A stretch of DNA of 64,000 nucleotides from the NCBI RefSeq assembly GCF_032854445.1, contig NC_088305.1, positions 3,227,001 to 3,291,000 of the forward strand, written 5' to 3'. Of this stretch, positions 12,318 to 25,136 are shown in pieces (position 1 is the stretch's first letter; every line of letters begins with the position of its first letter). Origin of the DNA: Liolophura sinensis (taxonomy: Eukaryota > Mollusca > Polyplacophora > Chitonida > Chitonidae). The notes below the pieces were generated by a model. The model had not been told where the DNA came from. It saw nothing but the letters and a program-made list of their open reading frames with translations, and did no database searches. The translations under genes and the position numbers were made by a program.

Positions 12318-12514
12318 GCGGTCGCTGTGACTTCAAGTCCACCTCATGCTGGCTTCCTCTCCGGCCGTACGTGGGAAGGTATGACAGCTACCTGCGCATG
12401 GTCGTGAGTTCACCCCGGGCTCTGCCCGGTTTCCTCCCACCATAATGCTGGCCGCGGTCGTATAAGTGAAATATTCTTTCGGCGTAAACAGAAATCAAAT
12501 AAATAAATTAATTA
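12318..12514 (+). mobile_element. SINE-A copy, well preserved
   Basis: The copy reads 'gcggtcgctgtgacttcaag', 'ctcatgctggcttcctctcc', 'cggccgtacgtgggaagg', 'gggctctgcccggtttcctc', 'cataatgctggccgcggtcg' and then an (AAAT)n tail. It is one of the best preserved copies of the family here, although the 'gagtacggcgtaaaacacc' block is damaged. Confidence 0.8.
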
Positions 12515-12598
12515 ATTAACTTCAGATTTCTTTCGTTTCAACCTCAGTGTAAAGCAAAATATTGTTGATTGATGACTCATATATACATACATATGTAA

Positions 12599-12655
12599 TT
12601 TATTAATTTGATTTGTGTTTTACGCCATACTCAAGAATACTTCACTTATACGACA
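12599..12655 (-). mobile_element. SINE-A 3' fragment, inverted
   Basis: Reverse complement of the SINE-A end (tttgtgttttacgcc, then 'actcaagaatacttcac'). It lies ~85 bases from the plus-strand copy at 12318, so the two form an inverted pair. The element is truncated after about 55 bases. Confidence 0.65.
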
Positions 12656-15600
12656 TAAACATATATCATGTTCTCACTATCTTGATATATAGTGCTAAAC
12701 AACTTAAGCTATGTTGCTGAATGTATAACCCTGTCTGTTACAAGCCTGTCCTGAAGGTTAGGGCCTTAAATGAGAAAATTTGCCAGGTTTAACCCTTTCT
12801 GTGTCGTCTTTACACGCATACACAGCCAAAGACACAGTGAACAGGAGGGAACTGTCCAATGTTTATGGCGTAAAATGATGAGTATCTCAGCTTGGACTGG
12901 GTATACTGTAGACTGCCTTCGACCCTTATTAGAAACCACTCACAAAACACCAGTTTGTACAGCCCACTTACTGAGTACGCGAGAACTTAGTTCACTATTA
13001 GGAAGTGATTACATATTTCACTTACTTGACTACCGACGACTTTGCAATACGGTCGAGGTATTTATGTGAAAATCGGAAACCCTAACCCTTCAGTCTGAAG
13101 CCCTATCGGAAGGCGACCCCCGATGTACTACCGCAAGTATAACTATGATGGTTGCTATAGTCGAAATACGTCCGCCCTAGATGTGTGAAAATATACAGTT
13201 GTAATTATAGGTCGTTCCCACAGTCCTTATAGAGACAAACAGTTTAAGTGTACATTAACAGTTATAACAGTAATTCTAATTTTATCTGATTTCATTTTCA
13301 TTTTATTTATTTCACCACTGTAATAACGCTAGTGTATATGAGGGGGATTCAGGGGCTGTGTAATATCTAATTCTTGTCAATAATACACACGGCCTAAAGG
13401 TAGAAATTCTTAGGAGACATATGGCGCAAGAAGTATCTCAAATGTCCCATAAGAAAACTGCAAATGTGCCTTTTAACATATTGCTCATTGAAATCCAGTA
13501 GTTTAATTACTAATCAGAAAATAGGGTTTCATAACACTAGACGGTTCACGATCTTTCTCTAAGCTTCTCATTTTACCGGCACCGTGAGATTAGTCACACG
13601 TTATTACATGTACAGACTGGGTCATTTCATCGATTAATTAGTATAAAACTGAGTCAAATGCTCCGAGTCAAGTTTATATATGTACCTTAGTTTGATGCTT
13701 GTTTTACAGAGTTAATCTGATGGGTGTTGCTACGCCTTTAGCACAGCCTATGTTAAAGCAAATGGAATGACTTTGTATTCCCGGCATAATAATGAATTTC
13801 ACCAAAGTGAACTACTTCCTGAGATCTACCCCAAGCAGACAAAGCGTGGTCTATACACAGGATGAAATTCTGGATTGTTCGTACGATTGTTGTTGTATTC
13901 CAACTAAAAATACCTTAGCTAGTTCCATTGAAGAGGTAAATCCGTTCATTTTTTTTCCATATACATGTATGACATATAAGAAGACAACGAAAACATGCGA
14001 TCCACTAATTAACACAGATTTAAGTTGTGGTTCGGACACAACAGGCACGTGCTTTGGATCTGCATCGTTGGGGATCTTCTTTGGTAAACATAGAAATCTC
14101 CGGGGTGCCTCGCACAACACACCCAACAGCCCATTCATGCCGAGGGGCGGGATTAGGTGAACTCCTAATGGCTGTCATTGTCTCTCTAAAAGTGTACTCC
14201 TTACATCACGAATCAAAATACATAGATCTGTTTTACGACGTAATGGGGCTTAATGCGATGTCGTTAACACCCTCCTGTGGTACAGATATTATGTGTCCAC
14301 CTCAAACCCGCGGGATACCCTTCCTGTAACACTTCCCCTCACACACAACATAGTGCTGCTGGACACAAAACGGCCAATTTCCATTATGTTTGGGTAGAAT
14401 ATTTACCCAGTTTAATATATATATATATATATACAAGAAAAACCATCATGTTGGTGGATATATTATTATTCACTAGTCTATTTTCGCCATTGTGAGAAAA
14501 TAAATATTTGGAAACCTATTGGTTAATATGTCTTGGCTCAGAGTTCAAATTCAGTACAATTTAGATAAAACCCAAAAGCGATTTAAACTTTTTAATATTT
14601 ACTATCATGAAATGTGGCTTCCATTTACACAAGTACGATCATTATATGTCTCCGGACTGTTATCCTGTCCTGTGTTTAAATGTCCGATGTACAAATGTAA
14701 AACACAGATTCATAAGTTCCCAAATTTGTCGACAGCCTTTCAGTAAATTACTGAAATAAATACTTAGATGGGCTGATCCTTTCCTCCCTACAACCACAAA
14801 TCCCATATACGTAACAAACATGGCTGTACAGTAGTTAGGCTTTGGTAAAGGGGACAGTTTGGACAATGGTGTAGCCCAGAAATTCTGCATGAATCCAGTC
14901 TGGGTAGAGGACAATATTTGTTGTGGTTCCTTAGAGAAGACAGAACCCAAGCGTGTACACGTTATGTGTCAGATGACGGCATGTCAGTTCGCTATGTCTT
15001 TCATCATATGAGTTTATTGCCCAGAATAGCCCAAATAATTGACATCTCTATGTATTGGCCAGATATATCACATGTACACTTCACAAAATACACACTTCAC
15101 CATTACAAAAAGGAAATTCGGCATTTTGTTTGTATTTTTACATTATTATTATTACTATTATTATTACAACATAATGTTTATCACATCGAACAAAAAAAAA
15201 GTTGGAGATTGTTGATTGTCAAAAGAATCCAGTCTTTTGACAAGACATCTCACTTAGTCTCTGTGTGTATTTGTGTCAAAAAATTCGTCAGTATATGCAT
15301 ATTTGATAGGCGGAGCTTCGAACCGATTTAATGTTTTAAACATCAATGTTCAGAAGGTGTCAGCACATAGTTTTCAGACGTTTTAACTGCATTGCATATT
15401 TACTGACTCATAACGCAGTTTAACACAACTTCAATATAAAAATTTTTTTGTGGCTTAATATATTTGGAATATAAGAACCACACCCTCCATCGCATGCAGT
15501 TGTATAGTGATTCAAATATGCTGATTAAGCTAGTGATCCTTTCATTACGTGCTTATCGGTGTACTTGTATGAATAATTAACCAAAGTTAACACTTTAAGT

Positions 15601-16608
15601 CTGTTGAAGAGAACAAATTCAGGTTTATGTGCGGGCGAAAGTATGAAAAACTGAACTGTTATGTACACTTAGCCTTCTCTCCGTTAATGAAAAATATTAT
15701 CTAAATTTCGCACGGCAAAAATAAAGTTTCTCCTAAACTTACGCCATCAGTTAGTTGCCATGCATCCATATTTTTCCGGTTAATTGTTAAACACAGGATT
15801 GAAAAAAGAACCATATCTTGCGTTTACAGTTTTCATATTTTTCTTTGCCTTTGGGAAACTCATCACACTTAATGGCAATGTAACAAACATCTGTTAAAAT
15901 GCCTTCTGGAACCCAGACGCCATTTTAGCAGGGGTTTTTTTTGAAAGCATCTCAATCTACCCTATCAAGGTCAACAACGTCAAATTCGACATATTAATCA
16001 TTATTTATGAAATAACGCAGGATACCAAAGAGGTTTACAGGATGTTTCTGGGTCCCACTGAGGGAGAACTAACCTCTGTGTACAATAAAATATAGTAGTC
16101 GATGGGGTCCGAATCAGCTTTCTGTTTAAAATATTGATATCGCAGTAAACATAATTTTTCTGTTCTTCTTTCTCTCAGTCTTCTACCAACACAACTATCT
16201 TTGAACATCCACGATAGTTTATCTGACCTGCTTGTGAGCCAAACAATGACTGTGGTGAATGTTATTTAATTTGGAAAAAAAACAGTAGCTATACATATTC
16301 TGAAGAGAATCGGAAATAGATCAAAATTTCCAGTTAATCGGCGTATCATTTTAAATCATATTGCTTTTTTTCAAGCAGAAATCTTAATGAAAAACTTAAA
16401 ATACACCATGAAAAATTAGTTTTAACTACAGTAATCAATCTATACACGTTCAATCGCCTATGGATTCACCTCCGCTTCGATGTGTGTTATCCGTACTGTT
16501 AGTGTAGTACGCACTCGTAACACCTGGCAAAATATTTTGTCAACGTAATTATTGTGCTTTGAGAAGCTAATCATTTGTTGGCAAACTGAAAGTGAAATGA
16601 AAGTATAA
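12656..16608. other. AT-rich stretch; intron or 3' flank of twist
   Basis: No gene is supported. Microsatellites are a short (TA)n near 14416-14434 and an ATT run at about 15139-15165. Open frames at 13792-14160, 13851-14138 and 14918-15331 carry no domain; the last runs through the ATT microsatellite. Because a splice donor sits at 16614 on the minus strand, some of this stretch is probably intronic to the twist transcript. Confidence 0.4.
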
Positions 16609-16614
16609 ACTTAC
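16609..16614 (-). other. twist: 5' splice donor in the twist 3' UTR
   Basis: Read on the minus strand the sequence is ATG|GTAAGT, a perfect consensus donor. It lies 44 bases after the twist stop codon. Vertebrate TWIST1 is known to have an intron just after its stop codon, so the same arrangement is likely here. The matching acceptor is not certain; see 6854-7157 for one candidate. Confidence 0.65.
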
Positions 16615-16658
16615 CATGATTTAATATGTTGAAGGGTGGATATATTCACGAGAATGAC

Positions 16659-17249
16659 TTAGTGGCCTGACATTGACCAGGCACCTTCCATGCGCCACAC
16701 GGAGAAGGCGTAACTAAGTCGCTCGTGGGCCACATAACTGCACGAAGATGCCATCTTGTTATCAGACTCGTCGCTCCTTAGCACCTGATAGAGAAAGTCA
16801 ATGTAACGAGAGGCCAGCTTTAATGTCTGGATTTTGCTTAGTTTATCCGAGGGAAGGGTCGGGATGATTTTGCGAAGTTGCGTAAAGGCTTCGTTTAATG
16901 ATTGAGTCCGTTGCCTTTCGCGGACGTTCGCTAACACTCTTTGGTTCTGAATGTCTTCGTAAGTTTGAGGGGATTTCCGCCGGATTTTTCTCGCCGGTCC
17001 CCCCGGGTCTGTTGGGGAGTGCATCTCTAACTCTTCCCCCGACCCCTCGGACAGAGCCAGGCCGGCTGGGGACTGCTCCTGGTCTGACGACATCATCTGG
17101 TTAGGCAGCGACTGACTTCTCTTTGCATACGGTCTCTTTCTGCCTCGCTTGTCCTTACTTTCGTCCTCTTCTTCTTCTTTAACAATCTGCAGAGGGTTTG
17201 ACAGTCCCAGGCCGTCTTTTTCCATCAACGTGTGTTGTTCTGGCACCAT
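16659..17249 (-). CDS. twist: Twist, bHLH transcription factor
   Basis: A complete 196-residue frame. Twist proteins are nuclear factors that bind E-boxes as homodimers or with E-proteins and act in mesoderm and cell migration. The basic region starts near residue 103 ([13 protein letters not shown]), followed by helix 1 ([20 protein letters not shown]) and helix 2 ([15 protein letters not shown]), to about 157; these match the Twist family closely. The C-terminus (about 178-194, [14 protein letters not shown]) is the WR motif that separates Twist from other bHLH classes. Two basic patches (about 34-44 and 88-93) look like nuclear localisation signals, with an acidic run at 25-31 between N-terminal segments. 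The start is well supported: an in-frame TAG lies five codons upstream and the ATG has A at -3 and G at +4. The coding region has no intron, as in other animals. Nearby genes on the same strand are only doubtful exons. Confidence 0.97.
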   Translation of the reverse strand: MVPEQHTLMEKDGLGLSNPLQIVKEEEEDESKDKRGRKRPYAKRSQSLPNQMMSSDQEQSPAGLALSEGSGEELEMHSPTDPGGPARKIRRKSPQTYEDIQNQRVLANVRERQRTQSLNEAFTQLRKIIPTLPSDKLSKIQTLKLASRYIDFLYQVLRSDESDNKMASSCSYVAHERLSYAFSVWRMEGAWSMSGH

Positions 17250-17264
17250 CCTTTGCCGTCTCTA

Positions 17265-18717
17265 GCCCGCATACACAAGGGGGTGGGGTGCGGAAGTTAG
17301 GGGGAATACAGACGGCAGATGCAGCAGCAGTTCAGCAGTAGGCACACTGGTCTAACGTTGACAAGCTGGTCGGACTCGCAGGGCTGATCAACAAGCTATA
17401 TACTACACTACGTAATTCTGCGGTCTGCACTGCGGTTTACGACCGAATGTACAGAGCTTACTTTCTCACAGGAACAGCAGCAGTGGACAAACTCTATTCT
17501 TGTTCATCATATACACAGACTACACACAAAACTATAAGTTTCCCTGAGAACACGTGCTCCCTCGGAGATGTTTAACTGAACAGCTTCCGTATCTTTTCCC
17601 CGGTCTTGCAGTCGTCTCATTAAGTTTTCGGCAGTTACAAACTTGCCCTGACGTATCCCATGTCGCTCTGTTTCTCAACTGATTCTGCTTGCCCCATTCG
17701 CCTTCTCATATACTCCCGCGTCGGAGGCTGCAGCAGCCCAAGTGCCCGGATGGAGGGGGGCTTGTGATGAAATTAGTGCCCCCCCCTACATAAACATGTC
17801 AATCAACCAAGCGAGCGATCAGATTTCAAAACTTTGCTTTTTCTGAGCTAAGAAAACTTGGAGACAATCACTTTTTCTTGACGCTTTAGTCCAAAGAAGC
17901 AATTTACACGGCCTGTTGGGTAGTTTAGTAACAATTTAATCCGGATTTACGTTCGACACTAAGGACCGTGATTCTCTGGCGGCTGCTTGTCAGAATGTTT
18001 ACCTCCGGATTACCCACCCTGGCTTCTCAGGGATCTGATCTTAGGGACGTCCCATGAGAATATATACACTTATCTCCCCGATCGTTGGTGTTCCTTTCTA
18101 AACAACAACAAACAATACATCAGTCTATTACAGCGCCCTTAAATTAAATGGCGGATTTGTCTTTTGCACCAATCAGAATTCAGGGTGGTATTTTCTGCGA
18201 AGCATGTGTGATATATAAAATATCCTTGCACCTGCGTCTAAGGAAACTGACGTGTCGACTTTTATCCTGGCTTTTCCCTTCGGAATAAACGCGTAGTCTT
18301 TCTACAACCAGCAGAATAAGCCTTGAGCCCCAAGAACAAATAAACTATGGGGGGAGATTAAAACAGTCATGTGAGGGAGATTTCCAAGAGCGATCAACAT
18401 GGTATTAAAGGAATCGATGGGGGGAAAATGTACCATACAAAAACGGATGATACTAGACTGGCGCGCTGATAGTGTTTTCTTTACGGTGGATTTTCGGCAA
18501 ATTTAAATCTGCCGATGTGGGTGGGCCGATAATACATATCGGCCCGCCCGATATGCAATACATATATTGAAAAAGTGATACAAAAATGACCAAAAAGTAA
18601 TAGAATGTATAGGGCAGGCCATAAACCGTTTACTTATACGATGACGGTCAGTTTCATGGCAACCTTTCTTTCTGGCGGAAACCACTGCCCTTTTGCTAAG
18701 CACTGACATGAATAGAT
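17265..18717. other. twist upstream region
   Basis: No coding sequence is seen. This is the expected place for twist promoter and enhancer elements. A G-run/C-run inverted repeat lies at about 17754-17787 (gggggg ... cccccc, spacing ~17). The minus frame at 18503-18781 overlaps repeat R and is unlikely to be coding. Confidence 0.4.
17396..17402 (-). promoter_or_regulatory. Possible TATA element of twist
   Basis: The minus strand reads TATATAG about 150 bases upstream of the twist start codon. A transcription start ~30 bases downstream would give a 5' UTR of roughly 120 bases. This is a weak motif match only; other AT-rich hexamers exist in the region. Confidence 0.22.
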
Positions 18718-18850
18718 AAAGCAAAACCTTAACTGTGGTAAGCTGACAAGAACCCGTATTACACCTGTCATGTGTAAGCATTTGCTAACTATTCACCCTG
18801 TCGTCACTGCTCTTGTTTTACTCTCTATGCTGATGCATTTTTATACTGAA
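18718..18850 (-). repeat. Interspersed repeat R, copy 3
   Basis: Reverse complement relative to copies 1 and 2. It contains 'gtaagcatttgctaac', 'gtcgtcactgctct' and 'ttttactctct', and aligns best with the copy at 24870-25005. The 5' and 3' limits are uncertain. Confidence 0.45.
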
Positions 18851-21542
18851 CAATTCTTCTGAAGGTTGGAAATAGGCCTAACATATGACGTGAGTTCTAA
18901 ATCGCCTTCTGTTCTACACTGTAGTTTCGATGTGGTATTTGTCAGTCGTTTTCAGTAAAAATAGACTTGTCTCTTGCGTTCCGATCTTTGGGGAATTGAC
19001 GAGTATCTATGCTAGTCATGTTTTAGCCATTTCCGAGATATTTAACGTCGTACAACTGAGATCACAATCAGATTCACTTCCAGGGGACTATTTACACTCA
19101 GGTTCACTTTTTTCAGGGCGAGGGGGACGTAGGAGTGGCGGTGGTGAATCCGACACACGTATAGACCTCTACAATTCCTCAGATACTTTCGTTGTACATG
19201 ACAACGGCTCCGCTCAGTCCTACCCAATTAGTCCTGAAATGTTGTTGGTTACGTTAGCACTTTCTAAAAAGTTCTAAAATTTAATATGACAAAATGCTTA
19301 GGAAATGTGAAAATCTAACACCATCTTGTGTCAAATTAGCACTTTTACGTGTTACATGTAAAAAAGCGTGTACTCTATCATGAATATTGGCCCTCACATT
19401 ACAGCATTTAACATATTATATCATTTACAAAATATTTGTAAGTTAACAAAAAGATGGCGTGTTAAAACAATAATACAGCCTAAGTCACAACTTTAGGCTA
19501 TACACATTGTTATGGCCATAGTATTTATTGCCCCCCTCCCTTTTTCAGGGCCCCCTCTATGTCCCTGGCATCCCGGATTTGAACACAGTAACGGTCGTCT
19601 AGATTGACAAAACCTACTTGAGTTAGCATTCATACACACTTCCATATCGGAAGGTCCTCGCAGTGCAGTGTGTGTGCTCAGCCTATTATTGTGGTATACA
19701 GAAAGGATAAGTAGACAAAATGATACAGTGCTGTATACTGTTGTTCTCAGGCCAATTGTGCAATAATTTTACTCAGAACGGACAGGTGTGGAATAAACAA
19801 GCATCTGATTGATATCCTGCGAAATCAAACCACCAGCACATTTTTTCTATGCTCAAATCCTGTGTAGGACAATTTTATAAGTATCCCCTTATATTTCATA
19901 AAGTAATGCCCCAGTAAAAAGAATCGCACAAACAGCTATATACGTAGACGGAGACGTTACATCATAGCACCGTTCTTTTTATCGTCATACTCCAGCGATG
20001 TCGTTAAACATGTCATTGTGACATTCGGCCCAAGTGTAAAACGAACTTCAAAATGCCTCATGCGCCATAAAAACACCTCATAATGGTATAGGTTTTACGT
20101 TCCTGGTATTAATATGTGTAGTTACATCCGTTATTAGTTAATTTGTCATTAATGGCATTTTTACTGATGCAGGGTTTTAACAAAACTCCACACGGCTGTT
20201 GTCCATAAAAATACCCTCTACCCTAACTTCATGAAGTTGATTTACGTATAGAAAAATGTCCGCGAGCAGTTCTGTGAAATTGACTCCAAATTACATTCAA
20301 TTTCCAATGACACTGCAACGCGTATTATTTTGAAGCATTTATGTAAATACACCTAAACAGCTGAAAATTGTCCGTCGTTGGGATATTGTCGTATTACTAA
20401 TATGTTAATAGCAACTAACTATACTTGTTTTCGCTCAAAGATGGAACCTTTGAGCAAAACAAAAGGGAAAGTGCCACATGTATGCTGTTATAAGGCAGGC
20501 ACGGCGTTAAACTTCTACGACCACAGCTTTGCTGAGATACAAAACCTCTCTAGCGGCGACTTTCTGACTTCGTGTCAGATTACTAAATGTCTTCTTTAAA
20601 CTACGACTTACGGTCGGATACTCCCTGGAGGGTATTTAAGGTATTTTATTGTCTCAACGACTCTAAAGCGATCTGTGTCAAAGCCGGCCACATGCGATGG
20701 TGGTTAGAATTACAAATAAGATGACACGGAAACTTTAGAATGCCGGTTGTTTAACTTGACGAGATAAGCTTGGAAATGTCAACAGTTGAGTTTGACATAG
20801 GTACATTTTGACTTGTGACATAAGTACAAAAAACCCTACTTAATTCAGTTTCCTAAACTTGTAAGAACTACCGGTACAAGAATTGCACAGATTTGATGAG
20901 ATGTAATAAGTTTTCCAAGTATACCTACTGTTTACCTACTGTACACGTCGATGACCTTGTGGTAAGGGTGAATAACTTATGAACACAGGGACCCGGGTTC
21001 AATTCCTACATATGGACTAAGACTTTAAATTTGGCAATTTGTTTCATTCTTGCTGAAGCCACATTTACTAGAGTGTTAAGTGCAGTGTTAGGATACTATG
21101 TTTTGACTGTATTTATGTACACAAAAAACACTTCTGGTGCAATTTTAAAAAATCCAGACAGTAAGTTTATTTGTTTTCAATACAAGTGAAGACAAAATCT
21201 CTTGAACAGATGAATGTTCAAGTGTTCGACTGCAAACATGAACGGTGTGTTGGTTTCCGTCAACAGAGTTAATAAAAGCAGTCAAATGGTTTTAAGAGGT
21301 AGTTTCAGTTGATGTTTACAGGCATTGAAATGACCAGATGAAGCGAAAATTATCTTTAGCTACACCTAAGAAAAAAATGTAAAAAAATTCTTCATAAATG
21401 TTTTAATAATTAGACGTTCTCTTAATATTTGCAGATGTGCTATATGTATTTCATGCAGATCTAGGCACTCCTGCCATTTTAAGGACTGTTATTGTTCAAG
21501 GCAAACATATTACAAGTACAGTACAAGTATATTTACTGCTTT
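18851..21542. other. No gene recognised; possible degenerate tRNA-like head
   Basis: Nothing is firmly supported. Around 20946-21010 a 'ccttgtggtaagggtg' followed by 'gacccgggttcaattcc' recalls tRNA boxes A and B, but acceptor arms do not pair, so at best this is a decayed SINE head. The plus frame at 18930-19277 has an acceptor-like 'cttttttcag' at ~19105 but no recognisable domain. Confidence 0.35.
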
Positions 21543-22014
21543 GAATGAATGAATGAATGAATGATTATGGTTTAACGCCACATCGGCAATATTTCAGCCA
21601 TATCGTGGCGAGAACAAGACGAGGCGGTTGAGGTTTCCGATATGATGGTGAGAACATCAAAATGAAACATAAATGTTTGGACATGTTTAAAAACAGATGG
21701 GAACAACCAAAAAGCAGTTAAAACTCGAAAACCCCCATATTTTAAAAATAGTAAATCACGAAATGTATATATAACTTTTTATCGATAAATATTTATACAT
21801 GAATAATAATTAAAATTTATATCTTATGATAAAGGCCAATGGCCTTCAAATAATTTGTGACAACATGGCCAGCGACGTTGTCAAATAAATCATATATAGA
21901 GTTGACCGTGTAGAATCTCTACCGAACGTGGGCAAAGTCTACACAGTCAACCAAGATATGTTTGATGCCATATTGTGCATCGCATCCAAAACACTGCTCC
22001 CATCTAGTACTTCT
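21543..22014 (-). mobile_element. I/Nimb-like LINE, 5'-truncated 3' end
   Basis: On the minus strand this is the last ~170 coding bases of ORF2, the whole 3' UTR and the (CATT)n tail of the LINE family seen full length at 54374-60301. The tail is the GAAT run at 21543-21563. Shared blocks include 'gccacatcggcaatatttc' and 'gtctacacagtcaaccaag'. It ends abruptly at about 22014, as expected from incomplete reverse transcription. It is non-functional. Confidence 0.9.
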
Positions 22015-24869
22015 TTGAATTGCGTAAAAAAAAATCAGTAGAAAACACTTTGCCAATTTTGCAAGTTTTTAATGGGGCAGACATTTTGCCTGTATCAGTA
22101 TATATGTATAAGTCTCATTAAACTTCTGACACAAAATGTATCTGACAGTATTTTGATAAACGACAGACATTTAACAAAACAGTTAATCAACACTTTGGCC
22201 AGGTGCCACGCCCACCATGTGACAGCAACGGACATTTAACACGTATCACATCTGACAGACCCGCACCTGTGGGACAGAGCTTTGCATTTCCCAGACTATA
22301 CTAATGCAGCCTTCCAGTAAACGGACTCCATATCCATGTACTATCAAGCAAACGGCCCTGTCGGACATATTCACTGGCCAGTCAGATAAGGAATGGGACA
22401 TTTTATTTATTGTGGTCATTTATCATTGCCGAAAATCGCCTGCAGTCTCTCGGGACAAACTCCGCGCGTGCTGGAATTACACCCTTGTCCATCTCGGACT
22501 TATCAGCGGAGTGTCACTTGCTGTTGTCGGTTTCGAGGTTGACGAATGGTCTCGCGTGAAGTGACGTAGTGATGACAGGAATCGTGTCGTATCTATTAAA
22601 TGTGTCGTTGCCTTGACGACAAGGAAGCCCCACGAGGTGATCAAATGACGATGTGAGTTGTGTATAGCAGTCAAATCAATTGTCTGTAATATATTCTGTG
22701 TTTGCGGTTAGTCGTCTGAGGTTAGAACTTTACAATGTCGGAAGATATAGTAGATTAAGCATAAATAACTTAAAGCAGGCCGATACCACAAATGGAATTT
22801 TGTCTTGAATAAAAATTTAAACTTCAGTATGTTGCGCAGTTTATTGTCTAAGAAGATCAAATTGTGATAAGTTTGTCTTTAAACAACACCTGTTAGGTGT
22901 TTAAAAGTTTAAAGTACTGGGCCCAGAAATGAGCGTTTAAAATAAATTTACATTTTGACGCTAAAAATTGTTGAATCAGCAACTGAGATTTACATGTAGA
23001 TAACCTGTGTAAGCCTGTTCAAAGAAAGACTATTTTCTTTCATTCAAAGGCGTGTTGCGCAGTACCAAAGACATAATAACAGTCAGCGTAATAACGAATG
23101 AAAAGATGCGGTTTATGGGTAAAGGGAACCGGACAGAGTCCTGAGGAAACCCAGCCTACCTCGCCAGGTATCTGAGAAACGTTTGATGTATAGCGCGTGT
23201 AAGACCAGCGGGAACTGGATTTGAACTGGCTATTCCTCATTCCTCAGTGGCAAGTGGTCATTGTTAAGCACGCCCGGAAAACAATACAACGTTCACACAC
23301 TACCACAGGGGTCTGTCTTAAGGTCGAGGGATTGGGATCAAACCTGAGTCGGGTCTTATCAAAGATTTTAAAAATGGTACTTCTTGATGCCTCGTTTGGC
23401 GCTCAGTGAGCACTGAAATGTTAGAGCAAGGTAACGTGACTAATTGGCCTGGCGACCCGCATAGGAACTGTTCCGGTGACGTTAAGTCGACGACACGGTT
23501 TTTGATATCGATTTTATATTATGATAAAACAGATTTGTCCAGATTTAGTCCCAATCGACATATGTTAATAGTTAGCATTGCACTGCAAATATTAACGACG
23601 GATGACATGTATCATAAAATACACTAATGTGCAAACGCCTTGCTGTTTTTTTTTGTTCGAACACAGACGTCTTATCCATAATGCCTAGTACATAGTGAGA
23701 CTATGCACCCACGCGTTTTTGTCAAAACATAGGCTGGCATCTTTTTTATAACATTGACGTTTTCAGTGAAGCATTTCGAACATTTTCTCCAAAACATTGG
23801 TGTTTTATAGAAAACATGTGACAGCTCTACTAGAGTGGTCAAATAGCCGTTTTTATTTTAACATGCATATACCTTTCAGTTTTTGCTGTGTAAGTTAAGG
23901 AATATTTTACTCATAACGCATCTACCTAACATATCTGGTATATGATTTTTCACTGCACCATGATGTCTCAAAGTTAGTTCGTTTTAGGATGCAGTTTCCC
24001 TGCAAAAGACGCGCCCCCCACAACCACTCACCCCCTACCTCTGGATCAAGCAGTCGTTAAGGCCATTTTCAAGAGACCTCGAATTTCTACAGCTTCATCA
24101 GCGGAATAATAAAATTTGAAGCGGACTTTGATGATCCCTGTGGTATGCATTACAGTACCAGTCTGCCCAGCCCGGTAGTCTGTAGGTCTAGTTTTCACTA
24201 ATCACCTTGTCTACACATAAAGCCAATTCGGATAGGTTTTATCAGAGATGGAGCTGAGATGACGCGGAGGGAGGGAGAGAAGAAAGGAGGAAGCGGGGTG
24301 GGGTGGGGATGCGTGGGGTGGGATGGTGATGGGGAAGGGAAGGGTGGGTGTGTGCCTCGGATCGGAGTGGGTAGGGAAGTGATGAGAAAAAGAAATATTT
24401 CGAGATAAAATGATTCCTTGTTTCGCATAAATGGTATTCTCGTCAAGTGAATATCCATGGATTCGTCAAGATACCTTGTCATTGAACGGATCTACCTACG
24501 TTGAGGCTGGATTATAGGATCCAGCTAAGCCGAATCCTGCCTATATACTTGACTATGTAAAACAACTTATGCATGCAGAAATCTTAGTGATCTACATGGA
24601 CATGCACATCAATGCAACCGGAAGGTTGAACCTGGCTCTCCCCAATTTTGTCACATTGCATCTGACCCAGACCAAGACCTCTCTGTTCGTTGACAAGGGT
24701 ACTTTAAAATAATCAGACAGCGCAGGAAGTTGATCAATTTCAGACCAGTGACTTCTTATATATAGCAATTAACATCACGGGATATCTCTTTTTTACCTAA
24801 TTCTGCATTAGTCATACTGTTACGAGGCGTTTAAAATGCTACTATGTAAGCATTTAAATGAAAACTTTA
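22015..24869. other. No gene recognised
   Basis: No gene is defended here. The stretch 23040-23420 has phrases reminiscent of a decayed molluscan SINE (ggatttgaactggc; ggattgggatcaaacc), but I cannot delimit an element. Frames at 22304-22564 and 23406-23627 lack domains. Confidence 0.35.
24255..24345 (+). repeat. Purine-rich G-run tract
   Basis: The plus strand is almost all purine, with repeated GGGG runs (ggggtggggtggggatg and more), giving high G-quadruplex potential. It resembles the patch at 4750-4835 (shared 'gtggggtgggatgg'). Confidence 0.6.
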
Positions 24870-25005
24870 CATAAAACCTTAAATAAGATAAACTGATAAG
24901 TGACCAGATTCCACCCGTTACGTGTTACCATTTGCTAGATATTACACCAGATGTCACTGCTCTGGTTTACTCTCTAAGCGGCAAGTCCTTTATATTGTAT
25001 ATGCC
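24870..25005 (-). repeat. Interspersed repeat R, copy 4
   Basis: Aligns with 18718-18850 ('aaaaccttaa', then 'taccatttgctaga', 'tgtcactgctctggtttact'). It lies just upstream of the small coding-looking frame at 25137. Limits are approximate. Confidence 0.45.
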
Positions 25006-25136
25006 CTCAATGTTGTGGTGTGTTCTGTGCATTTATAGACTATCGTGGATATCATCACATGGGCGGCCATTAAATATAATAACTGGAGGTTAAGAAAGAT
25101 AAAGAAACACTCATTTAGAAGGAAGCTGCACTTCAA

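Noticed and set aside
13792-14160. 122-codon plus-strand frame
   Set aside because: AT-rich, no domain, and overlaps a similar-size frame on the other strand.
14918-15331. 137-codon plus-strand frame
   Set aside because: Runs through an ATT microsatellite (poly-Leu) and has no recognisable domain.
16898-17104. Plus-strand frame inside twist
   Set aside because: Antisense shadow of the bHLH coding sequence.
20946-21010. tRNA gene
   Set aside because: Box-like motifs without pairing acceptor arms.
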